From contig JALJCS010000001.1 of NCBI GenBank assembly GCA_023055355.1, positions 46,939,381 to 47,003,380 on the forward strand: 64,000 nt of DNA, read 5' to 3'. Made by a program: the position numbers and the translations under genes. This document shows positions 1 to 13,700 of the stretch, in pieces. The notes under the pieces were generated by a model. That model was not told where the DNA came from. It did not search any database and saw only the letters and a list, made by a program, of their open reading frames with translations. Each line of letters begins with the position of its first letter. Positions within the stretch are counted from its first letter, which is position 1. Source of the stretch: Agelaius tricolor. Lineage: Eukaryota > Chordata > Aves > Passeriformes > Icteridae.

Positions 1-2640
1 TTTAGTGTGTTATACCATATTTTACCGTGATCCAGAGTGGATTTTTGCAAGCTTTTTAGTGGAATTTATTGATCAAAATCACAGGAATTCAGGGGCATAG
101 CCAACCAAATCACAAATGTACTTTCCGAGAGGAAGATAAGATCTGCAAGCATTTGATGGGTGTCAGCATTAAAATAACTGATTAAAGTACTCCAGATGGA
201 TGTGGCTAGATGCAATGGAATAGACAAAAATGATTTGAATTTGACAGGGAAAGGAATTCTTGTAGCTATGGGATCTTCAAGGTGTTTAAATTTCTACTTA
301 AACAAATAATAAAAGCTTTATCGTAAAAGTTTTAAATAATAGTAGAGGATGTGAGAGGATTAATTTTATATAGCCAGAGGAGGAATGAGATGATTTTCTG
401 ATAATATTATATCTCTGATTAGGTAACTCCTAAGTAATCAGAATATGATTTTCCTTATGAGAGTTCATGACCTGTGTCTAGAAGTGCTAGAGAAGCGCTG
501 TGAGTTTTGAGAAGTCAGATTAAAGGAGATGCAGATCTAAATCACGCAGGCATGAGAAAGATTCAGAACTCAGTTCCTCCTGTCCTTGAATCAGCACCAG
601 GACACTGTGCAAAATCAAACTGAATAGCTGTTATATTCATTCACCTAATAAAGCCTGGATCTTCCTGTTGTGTAAGGAGAGATACAGGCACTCATCATCC
701 ATAGAAATATATTACTGGGTCTACATACATGCTTGAAGTTAAAATCCAAGGGAACTCTGAGAGAGGGCAGTTGTACATCCATTCAAGGATGGACAAAAAA
801 TGAGGTTGAGAGATCTGACTCATGGGCTAATAACCTCTTGTTCATTACCTAGACCTAAAGCATTTTAATTTCTTGAGATTGTTATATTCCGTCCTCACTT
901 ACTCTGATACGAAGTAATGAAGAGTTGGACAATTTTCTGTTTTCTGAGAAAAAGAAATGGAGGCAATAATTACAGATTACATTATTTGTTAGAAGTAGGC
1001 ACTTCTAATATATTTAATATTGCACCTGAGGAAATACTATGGTATTAACTCTGGAAACTTGCTCTTATTGGCAAAGTATGCCTTCCTACATCATATTAAG
1101 CTAGTGAGACAGCTTTTCCACTGTAGCAGATTTCTGAGATTTTTCAGATCTCTGTATGAAAATTTATTCTGACAGCTCCATGTTTGGGCCATCACATTTG
1201 CTATCTGTTCTCGAGTTGCTAAGCAGTGTTTTGCATTACCTCCCCCATCTTTAAAATTAACACTTTTGATTCTTCAAGACTTCAGGGTTTTAATGCTTTT
1301 TGGTCACTTTTCACACTGTCTCTGCACAAAGAAATATTAAATATGCAAAGCAATGTTTTATGCTTGACTGTTGTCTTCCTTGAAGTTATGCCCAGCATAG
1401 CAGCAAATAATACCAAATTGAAATGAGTCATGCTTTCGTATATGGGTCTGATTTTAAATTTCTGGAGAATTTGGATCTGGTGCCACATGGTAAATACACG
1501 CTTCATTTGTAGTTGTATGCTATCCAAGTTAACAAATAGTGAATATGGCATTCATATTAGCAGGAAAAAGAAAAAAATATATAGGAAATGAAATGAGTGA
1601 AGCTTTTATCGAGTCAATATATGTGTTCAGATGAGATTCTATAAGATACAGATTCTGATGTTTTTCCTATAGTGGATAGGTTTTTAACACTTTTAATACT
1701 TCTTTGCAATCAGAGTTTAGAGTCTTATTTCTCCTGCTTACCATGTAACAGTGTCTCTTTTTAATAGATAATAATTTTTCATGAAATGTGTAGGCATTTC
1801 CTACCTCTGAGGTCTTCTCTTCCATACCAAATGTGAATTAAATTAGCATTTTGAGAGGAGGACAGAAAGTAAGAGGAGGATAGAAAAAGCACATATACAT
1901 ACACATAAGTGCAGTTTTATGCTTAAGCCATGTCTGTCAAAGAAGCAAGGCTAGAAACTGCACTTAAGAAAACCAAAACAAAACAAAACCGGTTCTTAAA
2001 TGCCTGTGGTCCTTCCAAATCCAGGTCTGTCCTTAATGTATTTATTCTTCCTTTGTTCTAGAGAAGGGCAATGAAGAGACTAAAAAAACCAAGAATCCTA
2101 CTTAATAAAAAAATGAATGTGATAAGGGTTTATAACTGAGGCCAAAGCACCTTGAGAAACTGGAGACAGCACCTAAATGATGCAGGCATTATTGTGCCAT
2201 GACTGCAGAGTTACATATATTATTTAGCTCAAATATAACTAGAAAACAAGTACAGGGAGCTGAATTTTTATAAAATTATTTTCAATCTAAAACCACTGGT
2301 TGTCTCTATTAAGTGTGAAGTGCAGAAATAAGAATAATTATAGAAATTATATGATGCCTTTGTCTCTCCAGTCAATTAAAGCATTGTTTCACACAGGCTT
2401 TGGTCTCAGACCTGCACTCATTACTCAGTGTGGTGTGGCTGCAATGCAATGCAGAGCAGTAAGCCACCTCCTTCAGCTGGAAATTCAAGGGTCTTTACAT
2501 CCACTGATCCCTGTTATTAGTTCTGCTCCATTCTATCAAATCTTTTTGTCACCTGTGTTCCTCACAGTTGTGTACACACATCTCTGTCACAGTGCAGAAG
2601 AGGCCTGGTAGTGAGGTATTTTTTGAAGTCAAATCTTCTG
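1..2640. other. Non-coding stretch, no gene seen
   Basis: AT-rich sequence with only short open frames (under 105 codons) on either strand. None has a recognisable domain, codon bias or flanking splice signals. It lies about 53 kb upstream of the CHRM3 coding exon, so it is either 5'-UTR intron or upstream flank of that gene. I cannot tell these apart, and I see no interspersed repeat here that I recognise. Confidence 0.5.
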
Positions 2641-2667
2641 TTGGCTTGCTCTAGTTACTCCTAAGAC

Positions 2668-2690
2668 AAAAAAAAAAAAAAAAAAAAAAA
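2668..2690 (+). repeat. Poly(A) run of 23
   Basis: An uninterrupted run of 23 A, followed by T and five more A. It could be a simple homopolymer or the tail of a retroposed copy whose body would lie just upstream on the + strand. I recognise no element or gene in the preceding 350 bases and see no clear target-site duplication. Confidence 0.8.
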
Positions 2691-3233
2691 TAAAAAGAGG
2701 AGCTTAGGAATTAGGCAAATTTGCATCTCAATTTTAATCAAAGTTATACTGAGGGAGACTTGCTCCCTCAATTTAATGTGGGCTTTCTACCACAAAAATT
2801 CTGAGTTTGTATAATTAAGACAATCATTTTGAGTAAAGACATCCTATGCAGAAGTCATGTTGCTATCTGCTGACACAGATTGCACATTGGTGGATACTGA
2901 TGATGTTTCCAACTGTCTCTAGGAGGTCCTGTGTTAGTCTAATCTGCAATTCCCCAGAGATACAACAGCAGTACCTCTGAACATGTCCTAGGTGTTTTCC
3001 TAGGACACAGTCCACCTGGAAAGGTTTATTTTGGATTGCTTTACCTGGGTTTGAGAAGGATCATCAAGACCTACCTTAGAAAGTCTTTCTGCCCCGTTGG
3101 TCCCCACTTCTCACATGGCTGAAGTTTCTTGCCTTGCAGGGGTTCAGGATACACACTGGTTAAGAGCTCCTGAGGGCTGGTACGTGTGAGTTTCAGCTAT
3201 TAAACCTTAAAGATTTCAGATATTAAAGTAGCA
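2691..3233. other. Non-coding stretch, nothing recognised
   Basis: About 540 bases between the poly(A) run and the minus-strand CR1 copy. No open frame or repeat is recognisable on either strand. Confidence 0.5.
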
Positions 3234-3670
3234 ATCATAGAATCATAAAATCACAGAATCATAGAATGGCTTGAGTTGGAAAGGACCTTGATCATCTAGT
3301 TCCATCACCCTGGTGTGGACAGGGACACCTTTCACTAGACCAGGTTGTTCAGAACTCTATCCAACTTGAACTTAAACACTTCCAAGGGTGGGGCATCTGC
3401 AAGTTCTCTGGGTAGTCAGTTCCAGTGCCTCACCACCTTTACAATAAAGAATTTCTTTATAACATGGCATCGAAACCTACTCTCTTTCAGTTTGAAGGCA
3501 ATCCCCCTTTGTCCTCTCACTACCTTTCTTGTAAAAAGTCTCTCTCCATCTTCTCTGCAAGGCCCCTTCTGTTACTGGAACACCACAATTAGGTCACCCC
3601 AAAGCTGTCTCTTTTCCAGGCTGAACAATCCCAATTCTCTCAGACTTTCCTCATAGGAGAGGTGTTCCCT
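3234..3670 (-). mobile_element. CR1 LINE 3' fragment, minus strand
   Basis: Read on the minus strand, this is the 3' end of a chicken repeat 1 (CR1) non-LTR retrotransposon. Recognisable in order are the CCTCATAGGAGAGG-like block (seen inverted at the right edge), the AGGCTGAACAATCCCAA block inverted near 3620, the inverted 'GGTGGTGAGGCACTGGAA' region near 3430, the inverted ATGATCAAGGTCCTTTCCAA block at 3280-3300, and the terminal ATTCTATGATT/ATTCTGTGATT repeats at 3234-3265. About 440 bp remain, a 5'-truncated copy as is normal for CR1. The 103-codon frame at 3345-3656 is a shadow on the wrong strand of this element and is not a gene. Confidence 0.93.
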
Positions 3671-4237
3671 GTTTCACGCCTACCTCCTTTTTCTTACTCC
3701 TCCTCTTCTTTGGAAATTCAAGCTCTCAGCCAGGGGGCATCAGAGGTCCCATGACTCCTCTTGTTTTCTCAAAGGAACTGGTAGACAAATTTTATTTCTG
3801 GGAAAGTGATATTTTGATATTTGGCTTCTAGACAAAAAATCCAATATTGTGTTTAATTCTGTTTTTCCTGGTATTAATGTGGCTGTGCTTTAACATAGAA
3901 TTTTAATGACCAATAAAATATATAGAATTATTGATATAAAGTAGAGGTTTAACATATCATAGGCACTTTATCACATACAATACTTTAGCTGAATGCAAGT
4001 TTGATCAAAATTAAAAAGTATTGGAACCAAATTGTTTTGAAATGTTCCCAAAGATGTAATCAAAGCAAAATATTCCAGCAAAATATTTCAAGTCTGACAT
4101 AACATTTTCCAATGAAAAATCTTCCATCAATTATTTTTTCTCCAGCAGTCTCTGTCTATTAAAAATTGTTTCTCGTAGGGAGAGCATGACATTTGTTTCA
4201 TATGATTTCCAGGAGATAGAATTACTATCAATTAATT

Positions 4238-4285
4238 ATTGATTAATTAATTTGTAATTAATTAACTACAAATCAATTAATGAAT
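4238..4285. repeat. AT-rich imperfect inverted repeat
   Basis: The left arm 4238-4256 and right arm 4267-4285 are reverse complements at 17 of 19 positions, separated by a 10-base spacer rich in TTAATTAA. It could form a hairpin or cruciform. TTAATTAA words make up much of it, so it may simply be low-complexity sequence. Confidence 0.75.
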
Positions 4286-5429
4286 GATGCCTCCACTGTG
4301 ATCTGGATAATATAATGTTGCCTCTGTCACTGCAATGCCTTGCAGTAATTGTACCTGCAAAAAATGGCAAGGTAGGAGCTCTTTAGCTAATACAAAAGGA
4401 ACATGATGGTAGAAAAGTTCTCTGAGAAGAAGCAGCCATTTTCTCTTCTTCACCAAACCCAAGCTTCAGGCCATCAGCTATGCTTCTCACTGGGGCTTTC
4501 TCTCTTGCTGAGGATTGAATGAAAATAGGGGGTGCAGGGCTTTTCTGTGATAGAATTTCAGCTTTGAATATCAATTTTTCAGACTCTTGTACACGGTTTT
4601 GTATGCAGACCAATAGTCTTTATTGGCTGTATTTTAAATGGATATAAATTGGTATGCTGAAGGGGAATGGGAAAGGTAGAGTGTCAGGTTACCCAACAGA
4701 CTTGTTACTATTTCCCTTGCCAGTTTCTAGCGAAGTCTGGTGGGCATTTTTGCCAAGAGCTGTTATGCATGAAGCAGAGTGCTGGCCCTGACTCTATGGA
4801 GTAAACCAGGCAGAGCAAACCACTTTTATAGCTGGCAGGTCTGATGACAAGCCACAGCTGGTTTTAGACAGACTGGGAAAATGCCAGCATTTCCTGCAGA
4901 AATGCAGAAGCATCACAAACCTGTGAACTTGGCTGCATCAAAGTATACTTGTGGTCTGGATACAAGTCAGAGCCCTCCATCTGAGTAATTCTGGGTTAAG
5001 AGAAGATTCAGGGGTTCTCCCCTCCATTGTTAGCTTTCACACCAAACCATCTCAGAGGGAAACTAATTCGCAACTCTCCTTTTCATGAAAGGCACTCTTT
5101 AAAAGGAACCTCAGCATTTGTAAAAAGGCAGGCCTAAAGGCTATTGACTCTTCAACTAAATAGTGGAATTTCTCTTTCTCAGTTGGTTCTCTTCACTACC
5201 TTATAATTTAGTGTCAGTATTTGCAACACTTTTGGCATTTTGCCCTTTTTTTCTCTGAATTCCTTTACACAAAACTTGCACAAATTACTGTGTGACTGGT
5301 ATCCTGTCCTAATGTTGTGTGCTTGATGCTGCATTGAGACAAGATGATAGATGTCATGCTCATGTCCCCAGAAGATAGCCAAAAGTATCTAATTTTTTTG
5401 GTATTTCTGTCATTTTAGTTTGGTGTAGG

Positions 5430-5456
5430 GTTTTGTTTTTGTTTTTGTTTTTTTCC
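5430..5456 (+). repeat. (GTTTTT)n simple repeat
   Basis: Several imperfect copies of GTTTTT in a row. Ordinary low-complexity DNA. Confidence 0.7.
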
Positions 5457-6930
5457 TGGTTGTTTATTTTTTAATTTACTGTGAACCCTGAGTGGAAATT
5501 GCCCAATATCTCAAATGGTTAAATATCCTCAAAAGGATTTACAGCTTTAAATGAAGTGTAACCTCTTTCCTTGTGGCTGTGGAATTAACTGATTTCCAAG
5601 CTATTAAGGTTTCAAAACTTTTTAAAGTATGAGATTATAATGCTTCAAGCCTCACTAGACCTTTCTCATTTCACTAGATGGTGACATTTTACAAATTGTC
5701 AGATTTATCTTTGTTTACTAGCAGAGGACAAAGTTACAGCCACTTTAGTTTGACTCATCAGTTTTATAGCCCCTTTATATGTCTGAAATTCTGGAGATTA
5801 AGGAAAGGGGTCTGAGAAAGGGATGGTTTACAACATTCTTTTCAATAGTTATTTAATTGGTTGTCTCAGAGAGAAAATAGTCAGCCAGTCATATGATCTA
5901 AGGAGAAGAAATATCCACGTATATTTGTGCCTCTATCCTACCCTTGTATGTTTTCCTGTGAATTCATACACATTAAGCCATGTTTTGGTTTGTAAGCTGC
6001 AGTATTATGCATGCAAAATAGGATGAAAGGTGCAGCTTCTGGTCATCCTTGTCCTTAGCAAGAGAGACAGCTACAGGGAAACCCCTGTTAGGAAATGTTA
6101 AATACAATATTGTATTTCTTCCTACATTTTGTCCTTGGCTGTTGAAGAGAATCATTGCATGTCATTAAACAGTTGATGTGTTCCACCTCAGAAACACTTC
6201 ATTTTACAGAACAGAAATTTAAGGTAGCAGAGACCATGTCAGAATGAGGCACAATGAATGGCTGTGCCTGCATCTGCACTGTGCATGCAGAAGGTTCCCC
6301 CATATGCTCACATGCTGTGGACATGGCTGCCTGTACAAGCATCTCCAGACAAAAATTTGACTGAATATCAACTCCTTTTCCTATTGCACTAACAGGACTT
6401 TTTCACTCTCTGACTTTCTGGGAAGAAAAATCCTATTTTTATTCTCCTACATTGCTCCATAATCTGTAAACAGAACAGTAATTTTAATAGATGGCCTAGC
6501 TAGTTTTTGGTTTTTTTCTTTCAACTCCAGGGCATTTAATGCATCTTTTAATCTTGAAAGAGAACATCATTGCACAGATTCATGGTAGGCAGTTGATGCT
6601 TCTTCACTCTGAAGAAGTTATGGCTCTTTAACTAAGAGTATAAATCTAGTGAAATGTATATCAAGAGACTCAAGTGAAATGTACTGTGCAAAAAGGGTAG
6701 CTACATATTAAGTCACATTTTCAATCTGTCTTGAGATGTGTAATGGAGAGGAAATTTAAACATATTTTCACCTTTGTATGGTTATAGTCAAATACTCCTG
6801 TAACTCCCTTTACATGTTTTTTATAACATTGATAACATTGTACTATGCATTTTCCCCTTTAGGGGAGGGGTAACAAGATACCTGCTGCTATGTTCATGGG
6901 CAGAAATCCATACCTAATAGTCCTTAGTCA

Positions 6931-7009
6931 TAGTGCTGGGCTGATGATTGGATTTCCTGTTCTTTAAGGTCTCTTCTAACATTTATGTTTCTATGATTCT
7001 ATGATTCTA
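6931..7009 (+). mobile_element. CR1 LINE tail fragment, plus strand
   Basis: The sequence reads TAGTGCTGGGCTGATGATTG, then TTTAAGGTCTCTTCTAAC, then the terminal TTCTATGATTCTATGATTCT repeats. This is the extreme 3' end of a CR1 element in sense orientation, heavily 5'-truncated to about 80 bp. It faces tail to tail with the minus-strand CR1 that starts at 7173. Confidence 0.85.
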
Positions 7010-7172
7010 GGTCAGACTCCTTAGTCTCCAACATGACTCCACTCCTAGGGTGAATCCATTTTGTTCTCCTCACAGGCTGTCTCTGCTACTGCTGTGTTTT
7101 GTGGTTTGTCCTCCTTGAAGACAGGAGGCCAGAACCACATAAGATATTCCAAACCATTTTTTGCTAACTTTG

Positions 7173-7700
7173 TAGAATCATAGAACATTTTGGGTTAGAA
7201 AACACCTTTAAGACTGAGTCTAATAATAAACTTTATACTGCCACTAAACCATGTTCCTAAGTGCCACATCTACACATTATTTAAATATCCCTGGGGATGG
7301 TGACTCAACCACTTCTCTGGGCTTAATAGCCATTTCCATTAAGACATTTTTCTATTATCCAGTTTAAACATCCCCTGGTACACCTTGAGGACATTTCCCC
7401 TTGTGCTTTCTTGCAGCTTGTTGCCAGCAAGAAGAGACCAACTCCCACCTGGTTACAGCCTCCTTTCAGGCAGTTTTAGAGACCAAAAAGGTCCCCCCCG
7501 AGCCTCCTTTTCTCCAGACTAAGTACCCCCAGTTCCCTTGGCTCCTTCTCACAGGACTTGTGGTCCGGACCCTTCACCAGCTCCGTTGCCCTTCTCTGGA
7601 CTCACTCCAGCACCTCAATGCCCTTCGAGTAGTGAGGTGCCCAAACTGGATACAGGACTCAAGATGTGGCCTCACAACAGGTGTTTTGCTCAGCAAAAAA
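7173..7700 (-). mobile_element. CR1 LINE 3' fragment, minus strand
   Basis: On the minus strand this matches the CR1 3' region over about 530 bp. The right edge (7640-7680) inverted gives the GTGAGGCCACATCTTGAGTC block, followed by the ACTGG...GGGCACCTCACTA region, the 'CAACGGAGCTGGTGAAGGG' region near 7575, the inverted GGGATATTTAAATAATGTG region near 7280, and the terminal TTCTATGATTCTA at 7173-7186. It is truncated at its 5' end near 7700. Frames of up to 123 codons overlapping it (7401-7727, 7538-7909) are antisense shadows of the element. Confidence 0.92.
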
Positions 7701-10700
7701 AGTACAGCTATTTCTTTTATGGGATAAGTATAATCATATTTCAGTTTAGGACATATTTCCTGTGTTTAATATCACATCTTTTCTTGACCATCCTCTCAAC
7801 TTCTTTTCCACTTTATTTCTACTTTGGAAATTATATTTTGCCATTTTACTTCTTTTCTAATCTCTGGCACGCAGTGTGTATTTATCAGCTTCCACACGTC
7901 ATCACGTAGCTGCAGCACACTTTTATTTCCCCTTCTTCCCAACCATACAACACTTATGCAGCTGTGCCAATACAGATGTCTTTGGGCAAAGCATCACCCT
8001 TTATGACATCAAAATGCAACTGTTCTGTCTAGTCTTTTCTGAAGGGAAAGTTTTGCACATGTAAAATCCCTGGTACACCTGACATAGAATAAAGTGAATG
8101 GATGAGCAATGAATAATTACATTTAGTTTCAACTGTGTGGAATCTATGTTTTTTGTTAATTAAGATACTAGCTGCTCAAAGTGGAGCAATTAAGGAAATT
8201 CCTCCTTTCCTTAGCACATAAATATCTTAATGGTATTTTTTTCTCCATTTGTATTGGTTTTCACCTTTTCCAAAAAATAAGACATTACAATGTATTCTAC
8301 TTCTATTTGGAGAATGTTGCATCAGAAGGATTATATTCCCACCTGCATAAAGCCAGTGATGTCTCTGTTCTGTTACATTATGTGGTCAATTCAGCACTTC
8401 TTATGAAAGGTGCTGCTAGCCACATCCTTTGGGTTTCCTTAAGAGAAAATAGTATGTATGGATAAAAAAAATTCATGATGCTGCAACTTATACTGTATCA
8501 TATCTTTATGAGGAAGCTGTACAAAGCCAATTATGAAAAACTGTTTAGCTCCAAGCTCATAGCAATGCCTTTCCAGTTGGGCCCCAGTTTCTCCCAGGTC
8601 ACCAAATTAAGCACTGATAGCCAAACCCCAAGGATAAATCTGTGCTGTAGTCAGAAGTGTAGATCTGTGCCTTTATTGGTGCACTGCCATAGGAGGCCCT
8701 AAACACATAAGTCCCTATTCTGTTATGAAATTGTCTGTATAACCATCACCAAGGGTTTAACCCACCCCTCCTAGCTACCTGGGAGCATTAACATTTCTCT
8801 GTCTCAAAAGACAGAGTCTGGAAGTTGTCCAGAGGCTACAGTCATAGTTGCCATATAAACGTGTAAAAAAGAGAGATTGCTACCTGAAAATATTTCTAAT
8901 CCAAAAACTGGAGAAGTATTTTGATTTTATGCCCTGAAGGGCATGAATTTACCAGATTTCCTAATTCTAACACTCAAATATTAAATTCCTTTAGAGGGGG
9001 GATTGCTATGAAGTCTTCTGCATTGTGGTATAGACGTTGCAGATCTATCATCTCATTCTTGGATTTACCATAGGGGTTTGGATTTTTTTTAATCAGGAAA
9101 GTTTCTCTTTATATCAGAACAAGAATAAGAACATTTACTCTTACTGCTTGGGAATTTTAGGATGGCTACCAAATAATCCACTAGATCCCTGTTTTGTTTC
9201 TTAAATTCTTTTCTAATTGGCTGCAGTTCTAAAAAATATGGTGGTGTAGTGAAACTCATAATCTGCAGGGGATGAGGGAACATGCTATCAAAAGTCTATA
9301 GCTCCTAGGGAAGTCAGCTGTGTTTGAAGATTTTTTTTTAAATAGACCATGCTTTTAGGTGACTTGTTGCCCAGTTTTGTCCAGCTCAGCTGCTCTCAGA
9401 ATTAAGAAAACGAAGTTGGTTTGGTTTTTTTTATCAGTAGACTGTGAATCAGAAATACATCCCTACAGTGCAATAAGCATACATCTTTTACATTTATTGT
9501 TTGAATTGCATATTGCAGGTCTAGAAGACTAACCTCCCTAGTCAAAAAAGAGAATTGACAGAGAGGATCTCTTCCAGGGCTGCCTGGAGCCTTTGACCTG
9601 GTTCCACTGTAGAGGAAATATTTTGTGCTGGATGTTTGCTGCCCTGTGTTGATTCTTGCCTCTGGCACCGGAGACCAAGGATGAAACTTTGTGACATTTC
9701 TCAGTGCATTCATAGACCAGCTCCTCTTTGTGCTGTGACTTGCAGGTGGTTAAATAAAAAGCCAAGATTGAACCCCAGATTATATAATTGGTTAATAAAT
9801 AAGAACACAGAAAAGGAAAAAGCACACACAGGGCTTTGTTTCAGAGTCTGTAATTCATGTTTCTATTACTAGGATCAATGTAGAGCAAGGAAATTCACAT
9901 TTATTTTCTCTGTACATGAGTGGTTTCGACACTTCATCTTGCAAATGTGCATATAACAGCACCTTTATTTACTGTTAATGTCAAAACCTAGAGCCTCACA
10001 ACATCTGTGGAATGCCCCTAGAGTGTTTAGAAATAAGGCTTAAAGGAAAAATCATTTTAAATTCTTCTGTTTCTTTCAAGTGAAGCACGGAGCAATCAGA
10101 CTTGTAGGAATCTGATTTATATAGTGCCAGGCAGAATGAATACTGTGCTTTCACCAAATACTCCACTAATATATGGTATAAGAAACAACATAATTATCCA
10201 ACTTGAGTAGAAACTTTACGTTTAAAAATAGTTCAGAGGCTTTCTGTTTGCATGTTTTAAGTATTAGTATTGTCACTACAGAGACCATTTATGATGTCTG
10301 CCAAAGTCAGAAGATGCATTTTTTAGTGCATGAAGCTTCTTAAACAGGTACAGAGGGCAGACAGCCTTCTGCTCATGGGTTGTGGTAGCTGAGGAGCTTC
10401 CTCTAAAATCAAATAAATAAAAGATAAAGTAATATGCTAAACTATTTTTTTCATAGAGAATTTCATTCTCCCCTGTTAACTTCTGCAATGCAAAATACAA
10501 ATAAGGAAAATTTCATTTATAAATGAATAATTTTTCAGCTTCATCAGAGTTTTTAAATGTTTAGAACAATTTAGAAGAATCCTTAAATATTTTCTGACAC
10601 TTTTTTTTACCCTCAGTTGTAAAAACAGTATTTTCAGTATTTAACTGCTTTTTTAACTAGCAGAAGACATACAACATTCCGAAAATTGTAGGAAATCTCA

Positions 10701-13700
10701 TCTCTGAATACTTCTAACTTTTTCCAACGCACAATATAAAAACACCAAGAACTATAAAAGTTATTTTATTCATATTAAAAAAAAGTGCTAGAATACAAGC
10801 AAGAGAAATCCGTTAAGTTCATGTCTTAAATGAATTGTTTGCTGTTAAAATGAAAGCTTGATGACTTCTTTCAACTCAAATTCTCACATTTTTTTAAACT
10901 GGTCTGGTTGTAGAGTTGTAAACGATTTCCTTTAGACATCTGCCTAACCTGCAGTTAGGAATAGATAATTGCTTAACGCTATGGCATTTATTTATGGGAT
11001 TCCCATTACTGCAGTGAAGACCATGGGAGAAGTTCTGGGTGAATTCCCTTCAGGGGTCTGGAATGAATGCCGACAGGAGGGGCAGCTGTACTGTCTTTTG
11101 GAGAGACAATCCTTTCTTCATGTGTTTCACTCCCAGCCAACTCTACTTGGCCAGGTCTCTATCCTCACTGGGCAGGGAGCACAGGTGGCAACCTGTGGAT
11201 TTTCTCCAATTTAGCTGAAACTAGGCGCCCAGATTTCCTGGGACAGGACGTATTTTCTCACATATTTTTGAGTCTTTCGTAATTTTACATAGATTTTCTT
11301 ATAACTGAACATTTTGGAAACTCCAAAAGAAGCAGTAAATATTTCAGCAGACTCAGAACTTTATTCTCCCATTTTTTGATCAATACTCTTACCCTGCTTT
11401 CATCCTAGAAATGATCTTGTACAGGAGGTACCCGAGAGAGTCACTGATATGCACTGAACAATAAGGAGTACCTACTGTGAGAATTGTCATTTGACATCCA
11501 AAAGATCCATAAATTTTAAAAATCCTCTCCTTATAGGTCATAACACTTATTTATTAATATAAATCATTCTAGGGAAAATGCAGGCTCAGCAATAACCAGA
11601 GGTGAACTGAGCTGACTGAAGCAGCTGGAAATCATCCAGGTTCCTCTCCACTTGTGGGAGCTGCTTCTGGTGAAAAACCTGCTCATATTCACTCCTGCCA
11701 TAGGGTGACATCCCCATAAGTTCTGAGAGCTGGTATTGCAGGAACTTCAAGGTTATTTGGAGAGAAAAGAACCTTTGGAAAAAGTTCTCAAGGTATGTAA
11801 AGGGAAATGAAAGAAGGAGAAACAAGACCAATTTGTAAAGCTCAGTTAAGAATTTTATCATAAGGACATTGACAATCTTATAGCCTGATGGAAAACCAGA
11901 AAATAATTTCTCAAAAAATCAATAAACCCCTAGATAGTTCCAAAAGGAAAAAGTAGTAATCAAAAAGCTGAAATAGAGGACTGTTTAAGCTCTTGGAGAC
12001 AAGGGAAGAAGCTGTTAAAAATCAAATGGCCTCAGCTCAGTTTTCTATATTACACTATTTTATGAATCTATCCTATTAAACTTTCATAAGATGAAACACT
12101 GACAATTTTTGAAAGGGAAATGTGAGACTAAAATAAAATTTCCTGTAATGCTTCCTCATCCATATTTCAATAAAGTGTTTTAATTAGGTGGGTGAATAGG
12201 CAATTAATGAATGACTAACCTGACTAACCTGAGTACCAATCAAAGTGGTTTCTCTGAAGATTTCTTTAACTTTAACTTTTCCTGAAGTTAATTTGACACT
12301 TTCTTCTTGTATTATCAGATTTTAAGTCCATTTAATTATTAAGGAAGAGTTGGGAATATATTGGTTGTGAAAAGGTATTTTTAAAGCAATGACCTGTAAC
12401 CATTTCCTGAGGAACACAAAGGCCTTGGGATTTACTGAAAAAGTTTTGGAAAAGCTTCTGAGACAGCTCAGGCCTTCTATATGATCAATGTAGACAACTA
12501 AAAAAGATGAATCAGATTATCAAAAAGTTAGAGAAACTCTTCAGTAGATTATACTTTTTTTTTTTTAAGATTATAGGCTGAAAATTGTTTAGAAACTAAA
12601 AAAAAAAACCACCAAAAAAATTGAAGTTAATGGGTTGTGATGCAGGGGTAGCATGATTAATGGTAATGAAGTAATGGCACACTAAAGATTTGGATAAAGC
12701 CCTTAAAGCACCTGACAAGAACTTGATAGAGGGAAAAAAATAAGCAAAACCAAATTCAACAAGTTTTAGGTTTCTCTTTCCATACCTCAAGTTCTTTGCT
12801 GTATCTTCAGAGCTAGAGAAATATACACTAAAGTGGGTTAAAAATACAGTCATTAATTTTGTACAGCATTGAGAGCCTACTTAAGGGGAGACAGAGCATG
12901 ACCCAAACTTGCAAACCAGATCAACAAAGGAGATCGATTTCCATTGTCCTTTAGTGGCCTGCAGTCCTGCTCAGTGTAGTTTCTTACACTTCCACTTTTC
13001 CTACAAAAGCACTTGAAAAGCTTTTCTGCTTGCATTAATGTAGGGTGAATTCAAATACAAAACATTAAGAATTTTTCAGAGGACATAAATATCTTATTTG
13101 TGCAGTTGGTAACTACTGTACAATTGTGCTTCTTATGTGCCTCTTAGAATTTTTTTTTGCCTTGATGTTGTCATTGGTGTTGATGTGACATTGCTTCAGA
13201 AGGATTTTCTGATCCTCCTACTGTGCATTCCTTGCTGGGGGCCCTCTGTGGTTGTAGCTGGGTAGTGGGATAGGGAAGAGTCACATCCCAGGGAAAAGGC
13301 TAATATCACCTTTGTAGCTCAATCCAGCCCTTACTTAGCTGTTGCAAGATAAATATAGGTAAGAACCAAAGTCATTCTAATTCTTAACCTCACAGCTTGA
13401 TGACTTAGCTTTAAGTCTGCTATTTTTCTCCTGTATTACTTCAGAACTGTGCTATCCTTTTAGCTGACTCTGAAGGTCCCAGCACGTAGCTTTTAAAATT
13501 CTCTGATTATGAAGTCCATAGAACACCCACAGAGAGAGTGTTATAATAGAATGCATCTCTTTTAGATGTTTCTGACTGGAATTTCAAGTGCTATCTCATT
13601 AACCTATGTAATTATTATGCTACTAGTTTTCACCTATCAGGAGCCTGGAAGTCTGCTAATGTAGCTGAATTTTGAAATATTGCTGTAGCATATCTAACAT

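Larger units (their letters stand above)
3671..6930. other. Non-coding stretch with an AT-rich inverted repeat
   Basis: No gene is recognisable. An AT-rich imperfect palindrome at 4238-4285 and a (GTTTTT)n run near 5430-5456 are the only structured parts. Open frames here are all under 80 codons and look random. Confidence 0.5.

Noticed and set aside
7401..7909. Overlapping plus-strand frames of 108 and 123 codons
   Set aside because: They lie largely over a minus-strand CR1 copy and are shadows of it.
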